62,894 nucleotides of DNA from Fundidesulfovibrio agrisoli (GCF_022808715.1 NZ_JAKZKX010000022.1:1-62894), one strand, 5' to 3'; shown: positions 17,891-26,160, counted from the first letter of the stretch. Notes: a model not told the origin generated them from the sequence alone. A program made the numbers and translations.

Positions 17891-20254
17891 CTAGAACAGC
17901 CTGGTGCCGAACTGGAAGACGGCCACGGCCAGGCCGTAGGCGAACACGGTGTTGAAGGTCATGGAGAACACGGACCACTTCCAGGAGCCTGTCTCCTTGC
18001 CGATGGCGACAACCGTGGGGAAGCAGGGCGAATACAGCAGGATGAACACCATCAGCGCCAGCCCGCCCGCCACGGTGAGCCCTTCGGCGGAGAGCATCTC
18101 GGCCAGGGGCGCGGCGTCGTCCTTGTCCACCTTGCCCAGGGAGTAGGCGGTGCCCAGGGTGGAGATGATGACCTCCTTGGCGGCGAACCCGCCCACCAGG
18201 GCGATGTTGGTGCGCCAGTCGAACCCGGCGTAGCGGGTGAGCGGCTCCAGGGAGGCGCCCAGGCGGCCCGCTAGGGAGGCGGAAAGGCCCTCGGCGGCTT
18301 CCCTCTTCTCGATGTCGGCCAGCTTCTCCTTGAGGGCGTCCAGGCCCTCGGGTTCGGCGGCCTGGGCCGTGGCGGCCTCTTCGCCCTGGGCGGGGGCCTC
18401 GGAGCCGAGGGCCGGAGCCTCATCCTTGGAGTCGGCCGCGGTTCCGGGTGCGGCCGGAGCCTCGATGGCCTCGATCTTGGCCGCGATCTCGGCCTTGGCG
18501 GCCTCGAAGGAGGCGGCCTTGTCCTCGTCCACGCCGGGGAAGGTCATGGCGGCCCAGACCACGATGGACACGGCCAGGATCATGGAGCCCGCCTTCTTCA
18601 TGTACTGCCAGGTGCGCTCCCAGGTGTGGATGGCCAGGCCGCGCCAGGTGGGCAGGCGGTAGGGCGGCAGCTCCATGACGAAGGGGGTGGCCTCACCGCG
18701 CACCATGCTGGAGCGCAGCATCCAGGCCACGGCCAGGGCCATGGCCCAGCCCAGCAGGGTCATGCCGAAGAGCACCTGGGCCTGGCTGTCGGGGAAGAAC
18801 ACCGAGGCCAGCAGGATGAGCACCGGCAGCTTTGCGCCGCAGGTCATGAAGGGCGCGGTGAGGATGGTGGCCAGGCGCTCCTTGGGGCTGCGCAGGGTGC
18901 GGCTGGCCATGACGCCGGGCACCGCGCACCCGCCCGCGATGCCGCCGGAGATGATGAAGGGCATCACCGAGCAGCCGTGCAGGCCGAAGATGCGGAAGAC
19001 CCTGTCGAGCATATAGGCGATGCGCGCCATGTAGCCCGAGTCCTCCAGGAAGGCGATGAGCAGGAAGATGAGCATGACCAGCGGCACGAAGCCCATGACG
19101 CCGCCCACGCCCGCGATGATGCCGTCCACCAGCAGGGAGCGCAGCAGGCCCTCGGGCAGCGCGCCCTCCACCAGCTTGGCCATCAGTGCGAAAAGGTTCT
19201 GGGTCCACTCCATGGGCACTTTGCCCACGGTGAAGGTGATCTGGTAGACGAGGTAGAGCACGCCCAGCATGAGCACGGGGCCCAGCAGCTTGTGGGTGAG
19301 CACCTGGTCCAGCCGGTCGGAGAAGGCCAGGCGGTCGCCCAGGTTGTCCCTGGTGACCACGCCGCCCTTGAGCACCGAGGCGATGAAGCCGTAGCGATAG
19401 TCCGCGATGACGGCCTCGGGGTAGGTGCTCAGGGTGGTGCGCAGGTGCGCGGCCACGTGCGCGGCGCGCTCCTCCAGCCAGGCGGAGAGGACAGGGTCGG
19501 CCTGGACGCCCAGCTCCCTGATCTGGGAGTCGTTCTCCAGGTACTTGAGCGCCACCCAGCGGGCCGGGTAACGGCTGCTCAGGAACGACTTGGTCATGAT
19601 CGCGGCGCTCATCTCGGCCAGCACGGGGTCCAGGTCCGGGCCGTAGGAGATCTCCACGGGCTTCCAGCGGCCCTGGCGCTCCTTGGCCAGGCGGGTGGCG
19701 GCGGCGGTGAGCTCGCGCACGCCCGTGCCGGTCCTGGCGACGAGCTCCACCGCGGGGCAGCCCAGCAGCTCGCCCAGGCGCTTGGCGTCCACCACCATGC
19801 CCATCTTGCGGGCCTCGTCCATCATGTTCAGGCCCAGCACCACGGGGATGCCGAGCTCCAGGAACTGCACGGCGAGGTAGAGGTTGCGCTCCAGCGACCC
19901 GGCGTTGAGCACGTCCACCACGGCCTGGGGGCGCTCCTCCACCAGGAAGTCGCGGGCCACCAGCTCCTCGGCGGAATAGGCGGTGAGGGAGTAGGTACCG
20001 GGCAGGTCCACCACGTTCAGCACCGCGTCGGAAGTGCGCACCTGGCCCACCTTCTTCTCCACGGTGATGCCGGGGTAGTTGCCCACATGGGTGCGCGCCC
20101 CGGTGAGGGCGTTGAACAGGGTGGACTTCCCCGCGTTGGGGTTGCCCGCCAGGGCGATGGTGTACGTGGAGAGGGCGGCGTCCTTGCCGGAGCCCTTGCC
20201 GGGCTCCTTGCCCGGGGCGCTGGCGGCGGAGACGTTCTGGCTGGCGTTGGTCAC
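17891..20254 (-). CDS. feoB: Ferrous iron transporter FeoB
   Basis: The 787 residues combine an N-terminal G domain and a polytopic iron channel in the inner membrane. G motifs: GNPNAGKST (G1), switch region GNYPGITVEKK, DLPGTYS (G3) and NMMDE (G4). The membrane part has the Gate motifs (DSGYMARIAYMLD, CAVPGVMASRTL, TCGAKLPV). A low-complexity insertion rich in Ala, Glu and Pro occupies about residues 575-655, between the main membrane core and the final FDWRTNIALVGGFAAKEV block. GTG 20254 has GGAGG upstream and starts just after the feoA stop. The cluster sits behind two Fur boxes, so iron repression is likely. Confidence 0.95.
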   Translation of the reverse strand: MTNASQNVSAASAPGKEPGKGSGKDAALSTYTIALAGNPNAGKSTLFNALTGARTHVGNYPGITVEKKVGQVRTSDAVLNVVDLPGTYSLTAYSAEELVARDFLVEERPQAVVDVLNAGSLERNLYLAVQFLELGIPVVLGLNMMDEARKMGMVVDAKRLGELLGCPAVELVARTGTGVRELTAAATRLAKERQGRWKPVEISYGPDLDPVLAEMSAAIMTKSFLSSRYPARWVALKYLENDSQIRELGVQADPVLSAWLEERAAHVAAHLRTTLSTYPEAVIADYRYGFIASVLKGGVVTRDNLGDRLAFSDRLDQVLTHKLLGPVLMLGVLYLVYQITFTVGKVPMEWTQNLFALMAKLVEGALPEGLLRSLLVDGIIAGVGGVMGFVPLVMLIFLLIAFLEDSGYMARIAYMLDRVFRIFGLHGCSVMPFIISGGIAGGCAVPGVMASRTLRSPKERLATILTAPFMTCGAKLPVLILLASVFFPDSQAQVLFGMTLLGWAMALAVAWMLRSSMVRGEATPFVMELPPYRLPTWRGLAIHTWERTWQYMKKAGSMILAVSIVVWAAMTFPGVDEDKAASFEAAKAEIAAKIEAIEAPAAPGTAADSKDEAPALGSEAPAQGEEAATAQAAEPEGLDALKEKLADIEKREAAEGLSASLAGRLGASLEPLTRYAGFDWRTNIALVGGFAAKEVIISTLGTAYSLGKVDKDDAAPLAEMLSAEGLTVAGGLALMVFILLYSPCFPTVVAIGKETGSWKWSVFSMTFNTVFAYGLAVAVFQFGTRLF

Positions 20255-20255
20255 T

Positions 20256-20498
20256 TCATTCCTCCGGGGTGGCGACGAGAATATTGTCCGCCTCGTTGTT
20301 GCGAAGCGACAGGGTGAAGCCCCGCAGACGCAGGGCCACGGGGTCTTTCAGGGGCGCGCGGCCCACTATCTCAACTTCCGCGCCGGGCACGAGGCCCATG
20401 TCACGGATACGGCGTCCGAGTTCGCCCTCGGCGTTCACCTGGGCGATGATGGCCTTATCCCCCACCTTGAGGGAGCGCAGCGGTCGTGACTGGGGCAT
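20256..20498 (-). CDS. feoA: FeoA-domain protein, directly upstream of feoB
   Basis: The 80 residues form a complete SH3-like FeoA domain: LRSLKVGDKAIIAQVNAEG, RRIRDMGLVPGAEVEIVG, DPVALRLRGFTLSLRNNEA (conserved blocks). It probably binds and tunes FeoB. ATG 20498 is chosen because GGAG precedes it and because an upstream in-frame ATG at 20528 would put the Fur box (20513-20527) inside the gene. The stop codon lies within a few bases of the feoB start. Confidence 0.9.
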   Translation of the reverse strand: MPQSRPLRSLKVGDKAIIAQVNAEGELGRRIRDMGLVPGAEVEIVGRAPLKDPVALRLRGFTLSLRNNEADNILVATPEE

Positions 20499-20512
20499 GT
20501 TATCTCCGATGT

Positions 20513-20527
20513 TGATAATCATTCTCA
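20513..20527 (-). promoter_or_regulatory. Fur box upstream of feoA-feoB
   Basis: On the minus strand TGAGAATGATTATCA fits the 7-1-7 Fur consensus (TGAnAATnATTnTCA) without mismatch. It lies 15 bases before the feoA start and after the Cys-rich gene, so feoAB may have its own iron-regulated promoter inside the cluster. Confidence 0.85.
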
Positions 20528-20542
20528 ATTATGGGGCAAAAA

Positions 20543-20755
20543 TTAAAGCCCCTTGGAGCAGCCGCAACCACCGCCAGGGCGCATTTCGCCAATGGAGCCG
20601 CCCTGGCAGGAGCAGCCCGAGGAGGACTTGCCCGAGCCCGAGGAGCAACAGCCGGAGCTGGAACCACAGCCGCACCCGCCGCCGGCGAACTTCCGGCGTA
20701 TCAGCCAGGCGGCTGCCAGGGCCACAATGAGCCCGACGAGCACTTTTTCGAACAT
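20543..20755 (-). CDS. FeoB-associated Cys-rich membrane protein
   Basis: The 70 residues form one N-terminal membrane helix (about 4-18, VLVGLIVALAAAWLI) followed by a tail dominated by Gly, Ser and Cys (CGCGSSSGCCSSGSGKSSSG, with ten Cys in all). This matches the small Cys-rich proteins seen next to feoB in many anaerobes. The function is unproven; iron binding or delivery is a common guess. It lies between two feoA genes in the same direction. Confidence 0.85.
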   Translation of the reverse strand: MFEKVLVGLIVALAAAWLIRRKFAGGGCGCGSSSGCCSSGSGKSSSGCSCQGGSIGEMRPGGGCGCSKGL

Positions 20756-20797
20756 TCTTGTTTCTCCTTGAGGGGAAATCGTCGTAGGAGCCCGGCG

Positions 20798-21016
20798 CTA
20801 GACCCGCACCACCTTGATCTGGTCGGCCAGGCCGTTGCCCAGGCAGATCTCGTCGCCCCGGACACACACGCGGCAGCTCTCGCCGTCCTGGCGGATCACG
20901 GCCTCAACGCCGGGCGTGAGGCCCATGGAGCACAGCCTGCACCGGCACTTGGGATCATCGCAGAGTTCGAGGACCCGAACCTTGCTTCCCTTGGGGCATC
21001 TGCTCAAACTGACCAT
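20798..21016 (-). CDS. Second FeoA-domain protein, Cys-containing
   Basis: The 72 residues show a FeoA/SH3-like fold (CPKGSKVRVLEL, MGLTPGVEAVIRQDGE, ICLGNGLADQIKVV). Unlike the feoA next to feoB, it carries several Cys, including PKCRCRLC near residues 22-29, which could bind metal or an Fe-S cluster. ATG 21016 has GAGGAG in front; earlier codons overlap the promoter. It is the first gene of the feo cluster, behind the Fur box at 21122-21136. Confidence 0.85.
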   Translation of the reverse strand: MVSLSRCPKGSKVRVLELCDDPKCRCRLCSMGLTPGVEAVIRQDGESCRVCVRGDEICLGNGLADQIKVVRV

Positions 21017-21121
21017 GAGGACTCCTCGGCGGCTTCCGGAAACTTTCGGGGCCTCTCCGCTCCGGCCGGTGGGCCATGCGCGGCAGGCGTTTCCTGCGCC
21101 ACGGCTTCTTGATAATGTCAT

Positions 21122-21136
21122 TGATAATCATTGTCA
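21122..21136 (-). promoter_or_regulatory. Fur box upstream of the first feo gene
   Basis: TGATAATCATTGTCA (plus strand) is a perfect 7-1-7 Fur site. A further TGATAATGTCATTGA stretch overlaps its left side, suggesting extended half-sites. It is about 105 bases upstream of the feoA2 start. Confidence 0.85.
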
Positions 21137-21331
21137 ACAACGAATGAAAAAAACCTCCCTTCCTGATCCAGTTCCCCTCCCTGGCAGGCCCGGCGGAGGG
21201 GCCTCCGGGCCAGGCTCCTGGCGCGCTTACGCCCGTGACAACGAGCACTTGGAAGCACACCCCGAGTGGTTCAGGCTTCGGACGCGCGTGATCGGGGGGA
21301 GGCAGGAGGCGCGGCCACCGCGACTCGCCGA

Positions 21332-21407
21332 TGAATTATCCTGGCCTCCCATGCCCGCGCGCGCCGCTCTGCCGGAACGCCGCGCGGCTACGCGCCTGGA
21401 TAATTCA
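21332..21407. repeat. Inverted repeat around the amidohydrolase stop codon
   Basis: TGAATTATCC (21332-21341) and its complement GGATAATTCA (21398-21407) flank a 56-base GC-rich stretch that itself contains CGCGCGGC-type inverted repeats. The right arm covers the stop codon of the gene at 21405. No T-run follows. It might act as a terminator-like stem or be a decayed repeat. The rest of the 21137-21404 gap shows nothing recognisable. Confidence 0.5.
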
Positions 21408-22223
21408 GGCGCTTGCGCGCATCCGCGCCTCGTCCAGGCCCGGGAACAGGCTCTGCGCGGTGGTGAGCAGGCGCTCCAGGTCCGCGTCGGCCAGGCCCAG
21501 GCGCGTGCGCAGGCGCTCCAGCTCCACCCCGGGGTCGTAGAGGGGGTAGTCGCTGCCGAAGAGCACGCGCTCGGCCGGGTGCCTGTCCAGAATGGCCCGA
21601 AGAGTCGCGTCCTGTATGAAGGGCAGGCTGGAGGAGGTGTCGAGGTACACGTCCTTGCCCGCCAGGTGCTCCAGGGCTTCCTCCCAGTGCATCAGCCCGC
21701 CCAGGTGCGCGGCGATGATGGTCAGCCCGGGAAACTCCCTGTGGATGGCCGCCAGCTTTATCGGGCAGGAGGGGTTCTTGTCCGGCGGGAGCCGGTCGCC
21801 CACATGGAAGATGGTCACGAAACGGCCCTCCAGGGCCGCCATCACGGGGCGCAGGGCCGGGTCGTCCAGGCGGAAGCCCTGGAAGTCGGCGTGTATCTTG
21901 ATGCCCCGGATGCCCGCGCGCTCCAGGCGGTCCAGCTCCTTGGCGTTGTCCGCGTAGCCGGGGTGCACCGTGCCGAAGGGGATGAGCGCCGGGTATTTCC
22001 GGGCCAGTTCCATGGCCCAGTTGTTGGCCGGGATCACCTGGGCCGGGGTGGTCGCGGCGGCGTGCACGGCGGCGCGGTCGATGCCGGCGGCGGCCAGCCT
22101 GCGCAGCAGGTCTTCCGGGGTGCCGTCGCCCACGGCCTTGATATCGTAATGCTCGTTGAGCTGCCGCACCGCCTTGCCCGCGATCTTGGGGTGGAAGGCG
22201 TGGGCGTGTATGTCGATTTTCAC
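21405..22223 (-). CDS. Amidohydrolase family protein (TIM-barrel metal-dependent hydrolase)
   Basis: The 272 residues start with the metal-binding DIHAHAFHP. A middle His (GIKIHADFQGF), IIAAHLGG and the late catalytic Asp in LFGSDYPLYDP follow. This is the amidohydrolase 2 group (ACMSD/uronate-isomerase-like), which includes decarboxylases; the substrate is unknown. GTG 22223 is chosen since the HAH motif must be near the start. The start overlaps the thioesterase stop (GTGA), so it is the third gene of a coupled operon. Confidence 0.85.
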   Translation of the reverse strand: MKIDIHAHAFHPKIAGKAVRQLNEHYDIKAVGDGTPEDLLRRLAAAGIDRAAVHAAATTPAQVIPANNWAMELARKYPALIPFGTVHPGYADNAKELDRLERAGIRGIKIHADFQGFRLDDPALRPVMAALEGRFVTIFHVGDRLPPDKNPSCPIKLAAIHREFPGLTIIAAHLGGLMHWEEALEHLAGKDVYLDTSSSLPFIQDATLRAILDRHPAERVLFGSDYPLYDPGVELERLRTRLGLADADLERLLTTAQSLFPGLDEARMRASA

Positions 22224-22648
22224 TGCTGACAAATATCCTTGAGCCAGGCGGGAACGGCCACGGGCCTGCCCGAGGCGTCCACGCAGGCGTGCTGTGTGGA
22301 GCCCAGGCACAGGGGCCGGGTGCAGTCCGGCGGCCCGTAGACCTGGTAGACGAAGGTTACGGAAGCCCGCCCCCAGACGCTGATGCCGGCGCGCACGCTC
22401 ACCAGTTCGTCGTAGCGGGCCGGGGCCAGGTAGCGCACGGCCATCTCGCGCACCGGCAGCATCACGCCCCGGCGCTCAACCTCCGCGTAGGAGAGGCCGC
22501 GCTCCCGCAGGAACTGGCCGCGGGCGCGTTCGAACCAGTGGGCGTAGTTGCCGTAATAGACCACGCCCATGGCGTCCGTCTCCCCGTAGGAGACGAACAG
22601 CCGGAAATCGGTGGATGCCTCGGGGAAAGGCTCGCCCGGCCGGATCAT
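22220..22648 (-). CDS. YbgC-like acyl-CoA thioesterase (4HBT hot-dog fold)
   Basis: The 142 residues show VSYGETDAMGVVYYGNYAHWFERAR (in blocks), the 4HBT signature with the catalytic Asp in TDAMG and the Y-x-N-Y-xx-W/F-E segment. It should hydrolyse acyl-CoA or acyl-ACP thioesters in the cytoplasm. The end part (QHACVDASGRPVAVPAW) is typical. The start overlaps the apgM stop by four bases (ATGA) and its own stop overlaps the amidohydrolase start. Confidence 0.88.
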   Translation of the reverse strand: MIRPGEPFPEASTDFRLFVSYGETDAMGVVYYGNYAHWFERARGQFLRERGLSYAEVERRGVMLPVREMAVRYLAPARYDELVSVRAGISVWGRASVTFVYQVYGPPDCTRPLCLGSTQHACVDASGRPVAVPAWLKDICQQ

Positions 22649-23850
22649 CGCAGGCCTCCCTTGGCCAGGGCGAACTCCAGCAGGGTGTGCCCCGGGTCGA
22701 TGGAGAGCCCTGTGCCTGCCGCCTCGGCCTCGCTGAACATCGCCGCACCATTCCCGGTGACTCCGGGGCCGTAGAGCAGGAAGGGCACGGGGTCCTCGAC
22801 GTGGGTGCGTTTTGCGACGGGGGTCAGGTGGTCGCAGGTGATGAGGAACAGGGCATCCGGGAAGGCCTGGCGCAGCGGGGCCACCACGCGCGCGTCGAAG
22901 CGGGCGATGGCCTCGGCCTTGCCAGGTGCGTCGCCGCCGTGCCCGCATTCGTCCGGGCCCTCCAGGTGCACGAAGACGAAATCCCCGTGCTGGAGAAAAT
23001 CGACCGCCGCCCGCACCTTGCCCTCGTAGTTGGTGTCCAGCAGGCCGGTGGCCCCCTCCACGTCAAGCACCTCCATACCAGCGGCGCGGCCCAGGCCCTT
23101 GATGAGGTCCACCGCGGAGATCACGGCCCCGCGCAGGCCCGTGGCGGCCTCGAAGCCGGGCAGCTTGAGCGCCCTGCCCTGGCCCCAGGGCCAGATGGCG
23201 TTGGCCTTGGTGGGGTTGCCGGGCGCGGCCAGGCGTTCGGCGGCCTCCCGGCAGAGCGCCTGCAAATGCGGGATGGTGGCCAGGGCTTCGAGGTCCTGGT
23301 CGATGGGCTGGCCCGTGATGTCGTGAGGCGGGCGGATGGCCAGGCGCGCCTCCGGGGAGGAGGCCGCACCGGGCTGAACCAGCAAATGGCGGTACTGCAC
23401 GCCGGGGAGAAGCCGGAAGCGGGCCTCGGGGCCGCTGCAGCTGGGGCACTCGCGGTCCAGGGCCTCCACCAGCGGGCGGGACTGCTCGGTTGCGATGTGC
23501 CCGGAGGAGTAGTCCTGCATGAGGCCGCCCGGAGCGTAGGAGCTCACGCTGACCACGTTGCAGCGCCAGACCAGGTCGTCATCGGCCAGTTGCAGGCCTT
23601 GGGCGGCGGCCTCGATGGGTCCGCGCCCGGTGTGGTGCCGGGCCGGGTCGAAACCCAGCAGGGCCATGTTGGCCACGTCCGAGCCCGGGGGCATGCCGGG
23701 GGGGATGGTGCGGGCCAGACCGGTCAGGCCTTCGCGGGCCATCTGGTCCATCACGGGCGTGGCGGCGGCCTCCATGGCCGTGGCCCGGCCCAGCTCGCCG
23801 GGCCAGCCGCCCATGCCGTCCGCCACCAGGAACAGGAACTTTCTTCGCAT
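22645..23850 (-). CDS. apgM: Cofactor-independent phosphoglycerate mutase, archaeal type
   Basis: The 401 residues belong to the alkaline-phosphatase superfamily. The first metal site is FLVADGMGGWP with the Asp, and the nucleophile Ser is in PPGSDVANMALLG. HLEGPDECGHGGD and FLITCDHLTP carry the other metal-binding Asp and His residues. It interconverts 3- and 2-phosphoglycerate in glycolysis or gluconeogenesis. It is the first gene of a three-gene overlapping operon with a thioesterase and an amidohydrolase, an arrangement with no obvious pathway logic. Confidence 0.9.
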   Translation of the reverse strand: MRRKFLFLVADGMGGWPGELGRATAMEAAATPVMDQMAREGLTGLARTIPPGMPPGSDVANMALLGFDPARHHTGRGPIEAAAQGLQLADDDLVWRCNVVSVSSYAPGGLMQDYSSGHIATEQSRPLVEALDRECPSCSGPEARFRLLPGVQYRHLLVQPGAASSPEARLAIRPPHDITGQPIDQDLEALATIPHLQALCREAAERLAAPGNPTKANAIWPWGQGRALKLPGFEAATGLRGAVISAVDLIKGLGRAAGMEVLDVEGATGLLDTNYEGKVRAAVDFLQHGDFVFVHLEGPDECGHGGDAPGKAEAIARFDARVVAPLRQAFPDALFLITCDHLTPVAKRTHVEDPVPFLLYGPGVTGNGAAMFSEAEAAGTGLSIDPGHTLLEFALAKGGLR

Positions 23851-23898
23851 GGCGTGTTCTCCCGGCCCGCAGAGGTGGCCGTTTTTCTCGAAAAAGTC

Positions 23899-23937
23899 AA
23901 AACCCCGATCCGACGGCCTGGGCCGCGCGGATCGGGG
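23899..23937 (-). terminator. Intrinsic terminator after the universal stress protein gene
   Basis: On the minus strand a 10-bp stem (CCCCGATCCG/CGGATCGGGG) with a 15-base loop is followed by TTTTGACTTTTT. It separates the ferredoxin-USP operon from apgM. Confidence 0.85.
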
Positions 23938-23980
23938 TGGACGGTGCGGGGTATGAACCGATCCCGGCGAAAAACTCAGC

Positions 23981-24859
23981 CTACTTGGAGACCCACAGGG
24001 CCGCGCCCTCCAGCTTGCGCAACAGCGTCTGGCTGAGCGAGCCGAAAATATTGGAGAAAGCCCCAGGCTTGCCGCCGGTGCGCCCGATGGCCACGGCCGC
24101 GTACTCGCCCTTGCGCGCCTCCTCCAGGATCATGTCCGCCGGGTGCTTGGAGGACTTCACCAGGTAGCTGATGCGCTCCTCCTCCAGGCCGTTCTCACGC
24201 AGCAGTTCCCCGGCCTCGGCCATCACGCTCTCGATGCTGCGGTTGCCCACGGGGGTGGAGGCCCGGTTGTGCAGCACGGTGACGCTGTGCTCGGGCTCGT
24301 CGCGCAGCACGAAGCCCACATGGTCGGCCACCCGCAGGGACTGCTCCGAGCCGTCGACGCAGAGCAGCACGTTGCGGCGGTTGCGCACCGGGTTGCGGCA
24401 GACCCACAGCGGGAAGCTGATGGACTCCCACAGCAGCCGGTGGGAGACCGAGTCGTCGAACATCTCGTCGAACCAGCTCAGGCCCCGCCTGCCCAGCACC
24501 ACGGCGTCGTACATGCCGCGCTCGGCCTCGGTGGCGATGTCCTTGACGGTGCCCAGCTTGGCGGGAAAGGCCTTGAGCTCGATGCGCTCGGCCGGGAAGC
24601 CCATATCCAGCAGCCAGTTGCGCGCCGTATGCAGGGCCTGGGGCACGGGCCTGCACCCCCCTCCGAAGGACTGCGTCTCGTCCAGGGAGCAGTAGGGCAG
24701 GTTTTCGAGCCCCGGCTGCGGGTGGCGCGGCCCCACGTAGAAGAGGGTCAGGCGCACCAGGTCGCGCCGGGTGAAGAAACCGAAGACGTAGCGCAACCCG
24801 AAGAACGCGTTGACGTCCTCCGAGATGCTCACCAGCAGGTGTTTTTCGAGCACTTCCAT
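23981..24859 (-). CDS. Universal stress protein, two-domain
   Basis: The 292 residues form two USP-like halves. The C-terminal half (about 155-292) is the clearer: VLLCVDGSEQSLRVADH, then the nucleotide-binding AVAIGRTGGKPGAFSNIFGSLSQTLL (GxxG...S(T) type, in blocks). The N-terminal half is diverged but keeps VVLGRRGLSWFDEMF. It probably binds ATP and acts in stress or redox adaptation. It lies 13 bases after the ferredoxin gene, hence co-transcribed. Confidence 0.85.
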   Translation of the reverse strand: MEVLEKHLLVSISEDVNAFFGLRYVFGFFTRRDLVRLTLFYVGPRHPQPGLENLPYCSLDETQSFGGGCRPVPQALHTARNWLLDMGFPAERIELKAFPAKLGTVKDIATEAERGMYDAVVLGRRGLSWFDEMFDDSVSHRLLWESISFPLWVCRNPVRNRRNVLLCVDGSEQSLRVADHVGFVLRDEPEHSVTVLHNRASTPVGNRSIESVMAEAGELLRENGLEEERISYLVKSSKHPADMILEEARKGEYAAVAIGRTGGKPGAFSNIFGSLSQTLLRKLEGAALWVSK

Positions 24860-24872
24860 ACGCCCGCGCCGA

Positions 24873-25061
24873 TCAGTCCCGCCAGTGGATGCACTCCACG
24901 GGGCAGGTATCCATGGCGTCCTGGATGCACTCCTTGGATTCGTCGGCCGCGGGGTCGGCCTCGGCCTTGCCGTCGGCGTCCATATGGAAGACGTCAGGAC
25001 AGATCTGCACGCAGGATTCGCAACTGATGCATTCGTCCTTGTCCACATAGGGGTGCGGCAT
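24873..25061 (-). CDS. Ferredoxin, Desulfovibrio small type
   Basis: The 62 residues show CISCESCVQICP near 11-22 and a later Cys in DTCPVEC. This pattern resembles the single-cluster ferredoxins of Desulfovibrio (D. gigas type), where Cys 1, 2, 3 and a distal Cys bind [4Fe-4S] or [3Fe-4S] and two others can form a disulfide. An additional C-terminal Cys (PVECIHW) is present. It is a cytoplasmic low-potential electron carrier, and could be one possible donor to the NuoEFG-less complex I at 29-41 kb (inference). It is first in an operon with a universal stress protein. Confidence 0.93.
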   Translation of the reverse strand: MPHPYVDKDECISCESCVQICPDVFHMDADGKAEADPAADESKECIQDAMDTCPVECIHWRD

Positions 25062-25240
25062 GTCGGACCTCCTGAATGATGCTGAATTGGCCGTGAAAGC
25101 GAGCCATTGTGCGGACTAGAACGGATGCGGGAGGGAAAGTCAAGCCGGGGGGGCGGCACCAGGACGCTCGGGGCGGCCCAGGATGCGGCGAAGGCGCTAA
25201 TTGCGCCGGCACCGGCGGGGACAGGACACGCGCGGGCGGC

Positions 25241-25408
25241 TCAAGGGGCGGTCTTGAGCATGTTGTAGATGATCTCGCGGCTGTTCACCCGGTAGCTGCC
25301 CTGGGCGATGCGCCGCTTGATCTCGGCCACGCGGTCGGCGCGCTCCTCGGGGCTTTCCGAGGAGGAGTCGTCGCCGTGGTCGGCTCTGTGTTTCGCGTCG
25401 GTTTCCAT
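25241..25408 (-). CDS. FlgM-like anti-sigma-28 factor (orphan)
   Basis: The 55 residues end in the FlgM core: ERADRVAEIKRRIAQGSYRV, then NSREIIYNML. The N-terminal half is acidic and probably disordered, as in FlgM, but shorter than the usual 90-100 residues. ATG 25408 is chosen because AGGAAA lies upstream; longer starts would add unrelated Arg-rich sequence. No flagellar gene is nearby. It should bind FliA (sigma-28) if that is the correct family. Confidence 0.75.
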   Translation of the reverse strand: METDAKHRADHGDDSSSESPEERADRVAEIKRRIAQGSYRVNSREIIYNMLKTAP

Positions 25409-25532
25409 TGCCGTTTCCTGCCGTATGTTCACCTGCGATATCGGCAGGCTGCGGCGGAGCTTTAGCGTCCGGAAGGGGTCTCGCGGGCCCAGCCGGGGCA
25501 ACCCCGTGAAACTGCGGCGTGTTTTTATTTTA

Positions 25533-25562
25533 CGCCCCGCGAAGAGATTCCCTCGCGGGGCG
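25533..25562. other. Strong hairpin downstream of the MOSC gene
   Basis: A 10-bp perfect stem (CGCCCCGCGA/TCGCGGGGCG) lies six bases past the MOSC stop. On the minus strand the tail is A-rich, not T-rich, so a simple intrinsic terminator is not obvious. On the plus strand a T-rich stretch precedes it. Confidence 0.6.
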
Positions 25563-25568
25563 AAATAT

Positions 25569-25997
25569 TCAGGAAACCCGCTCCAGCACGTCCCCCGCGC
25601 GAACCCGCCCAGGCGAGAGAACTCTGGCGAACAGGCCCTCGCGGGGCATGATGCAGTCGCCCACGATGCGCCTGATGTCGCAGCCGTTGTGGCAGGTCTT
25701 GCCGATCTGGGTGATCTCGAGCACCGCGCCGCCCACCGTCACCCGGTCGCCCACGGCCAGGTTCAGGGCGTTCAGGCCCTCCACGGTGAGGTTCTCGGCG
25801 AAGGCCCCGGGGCTGATGCTGGCCAGCTTGAGGCGCATGCCCTCCAGGCTGCCGAAATCGAGCAGGCTCACCTGGCGGCCCGAGCCCGCGTGGGCGTCGC
25901 CCGCCACGCCGTGCTCCACCACCAGTTCGATGGATTCCACCGGCACCTTCTTCTGCCCCTTCCTCTCGCTGACGCTGACCGCCTTGACCACGGGCAT
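25569..25997 (-). CDS. MOSC-domain protein
   Basis: The 142 residues are a single MOSC domain: VEHGVAGDAHAGSGRQVSLL, AFAENLTVEGLN, LAVGDRVTVGGAVLEITQIG and KTCHNGCDIRR...GDCIMPREGLFARV (all family blocks). The conserved Cys in KTCHNGC is the likely sulfur or cofactor site. These small MOSC proteins are linked to molybdenum cofactor or sulfur transfer. ATG 25997 has an excellent AGGAGG upstream; longer forms would begin in unlikely sequence. It stands alone. Confidence 0.88.
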   Translation of the reverse strand: MPVVKAVSVSERKGQKKVPVESIELVVEHGVAGDAHAGSGRQVSLLDFGSLEGMRLKLASISPGAFAENLTVEGLNALNLAVGDRVTVGGAVLEITQIGKTCHNGCDIRRIVGDCIMPREGLFARVLSPGRVRAGDVLERVS

Positions 25998-26095
25998 GGG
26001 CCACCTCCTGTTGGAACCGTTTTCGTCCACTTCAATAACTCCTGCCGGGAGCAGGGGCAAGCCGCAGGCGGCGGCCCATGGCGGGGTCCAGGCGC

Positions 26096-26127
26096 AAAAA
26101 AGGCCCGGGGAGCCGCCTCCCCGGGCC
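26096..26127 (-). terminator. Intrinsic terminator after the FCD-domain gene
   Basis: On the minus strand an 11-bp perfect stem (GGCCCGGGGAG/CTCCCCGGGCC, loop GCGG) is followed by TTTTTT. Confidence 0.93.
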
Positions 26128-26160
26128 GATTCATGCGTTTTTAGCCTTGCCGCCCGCCGC

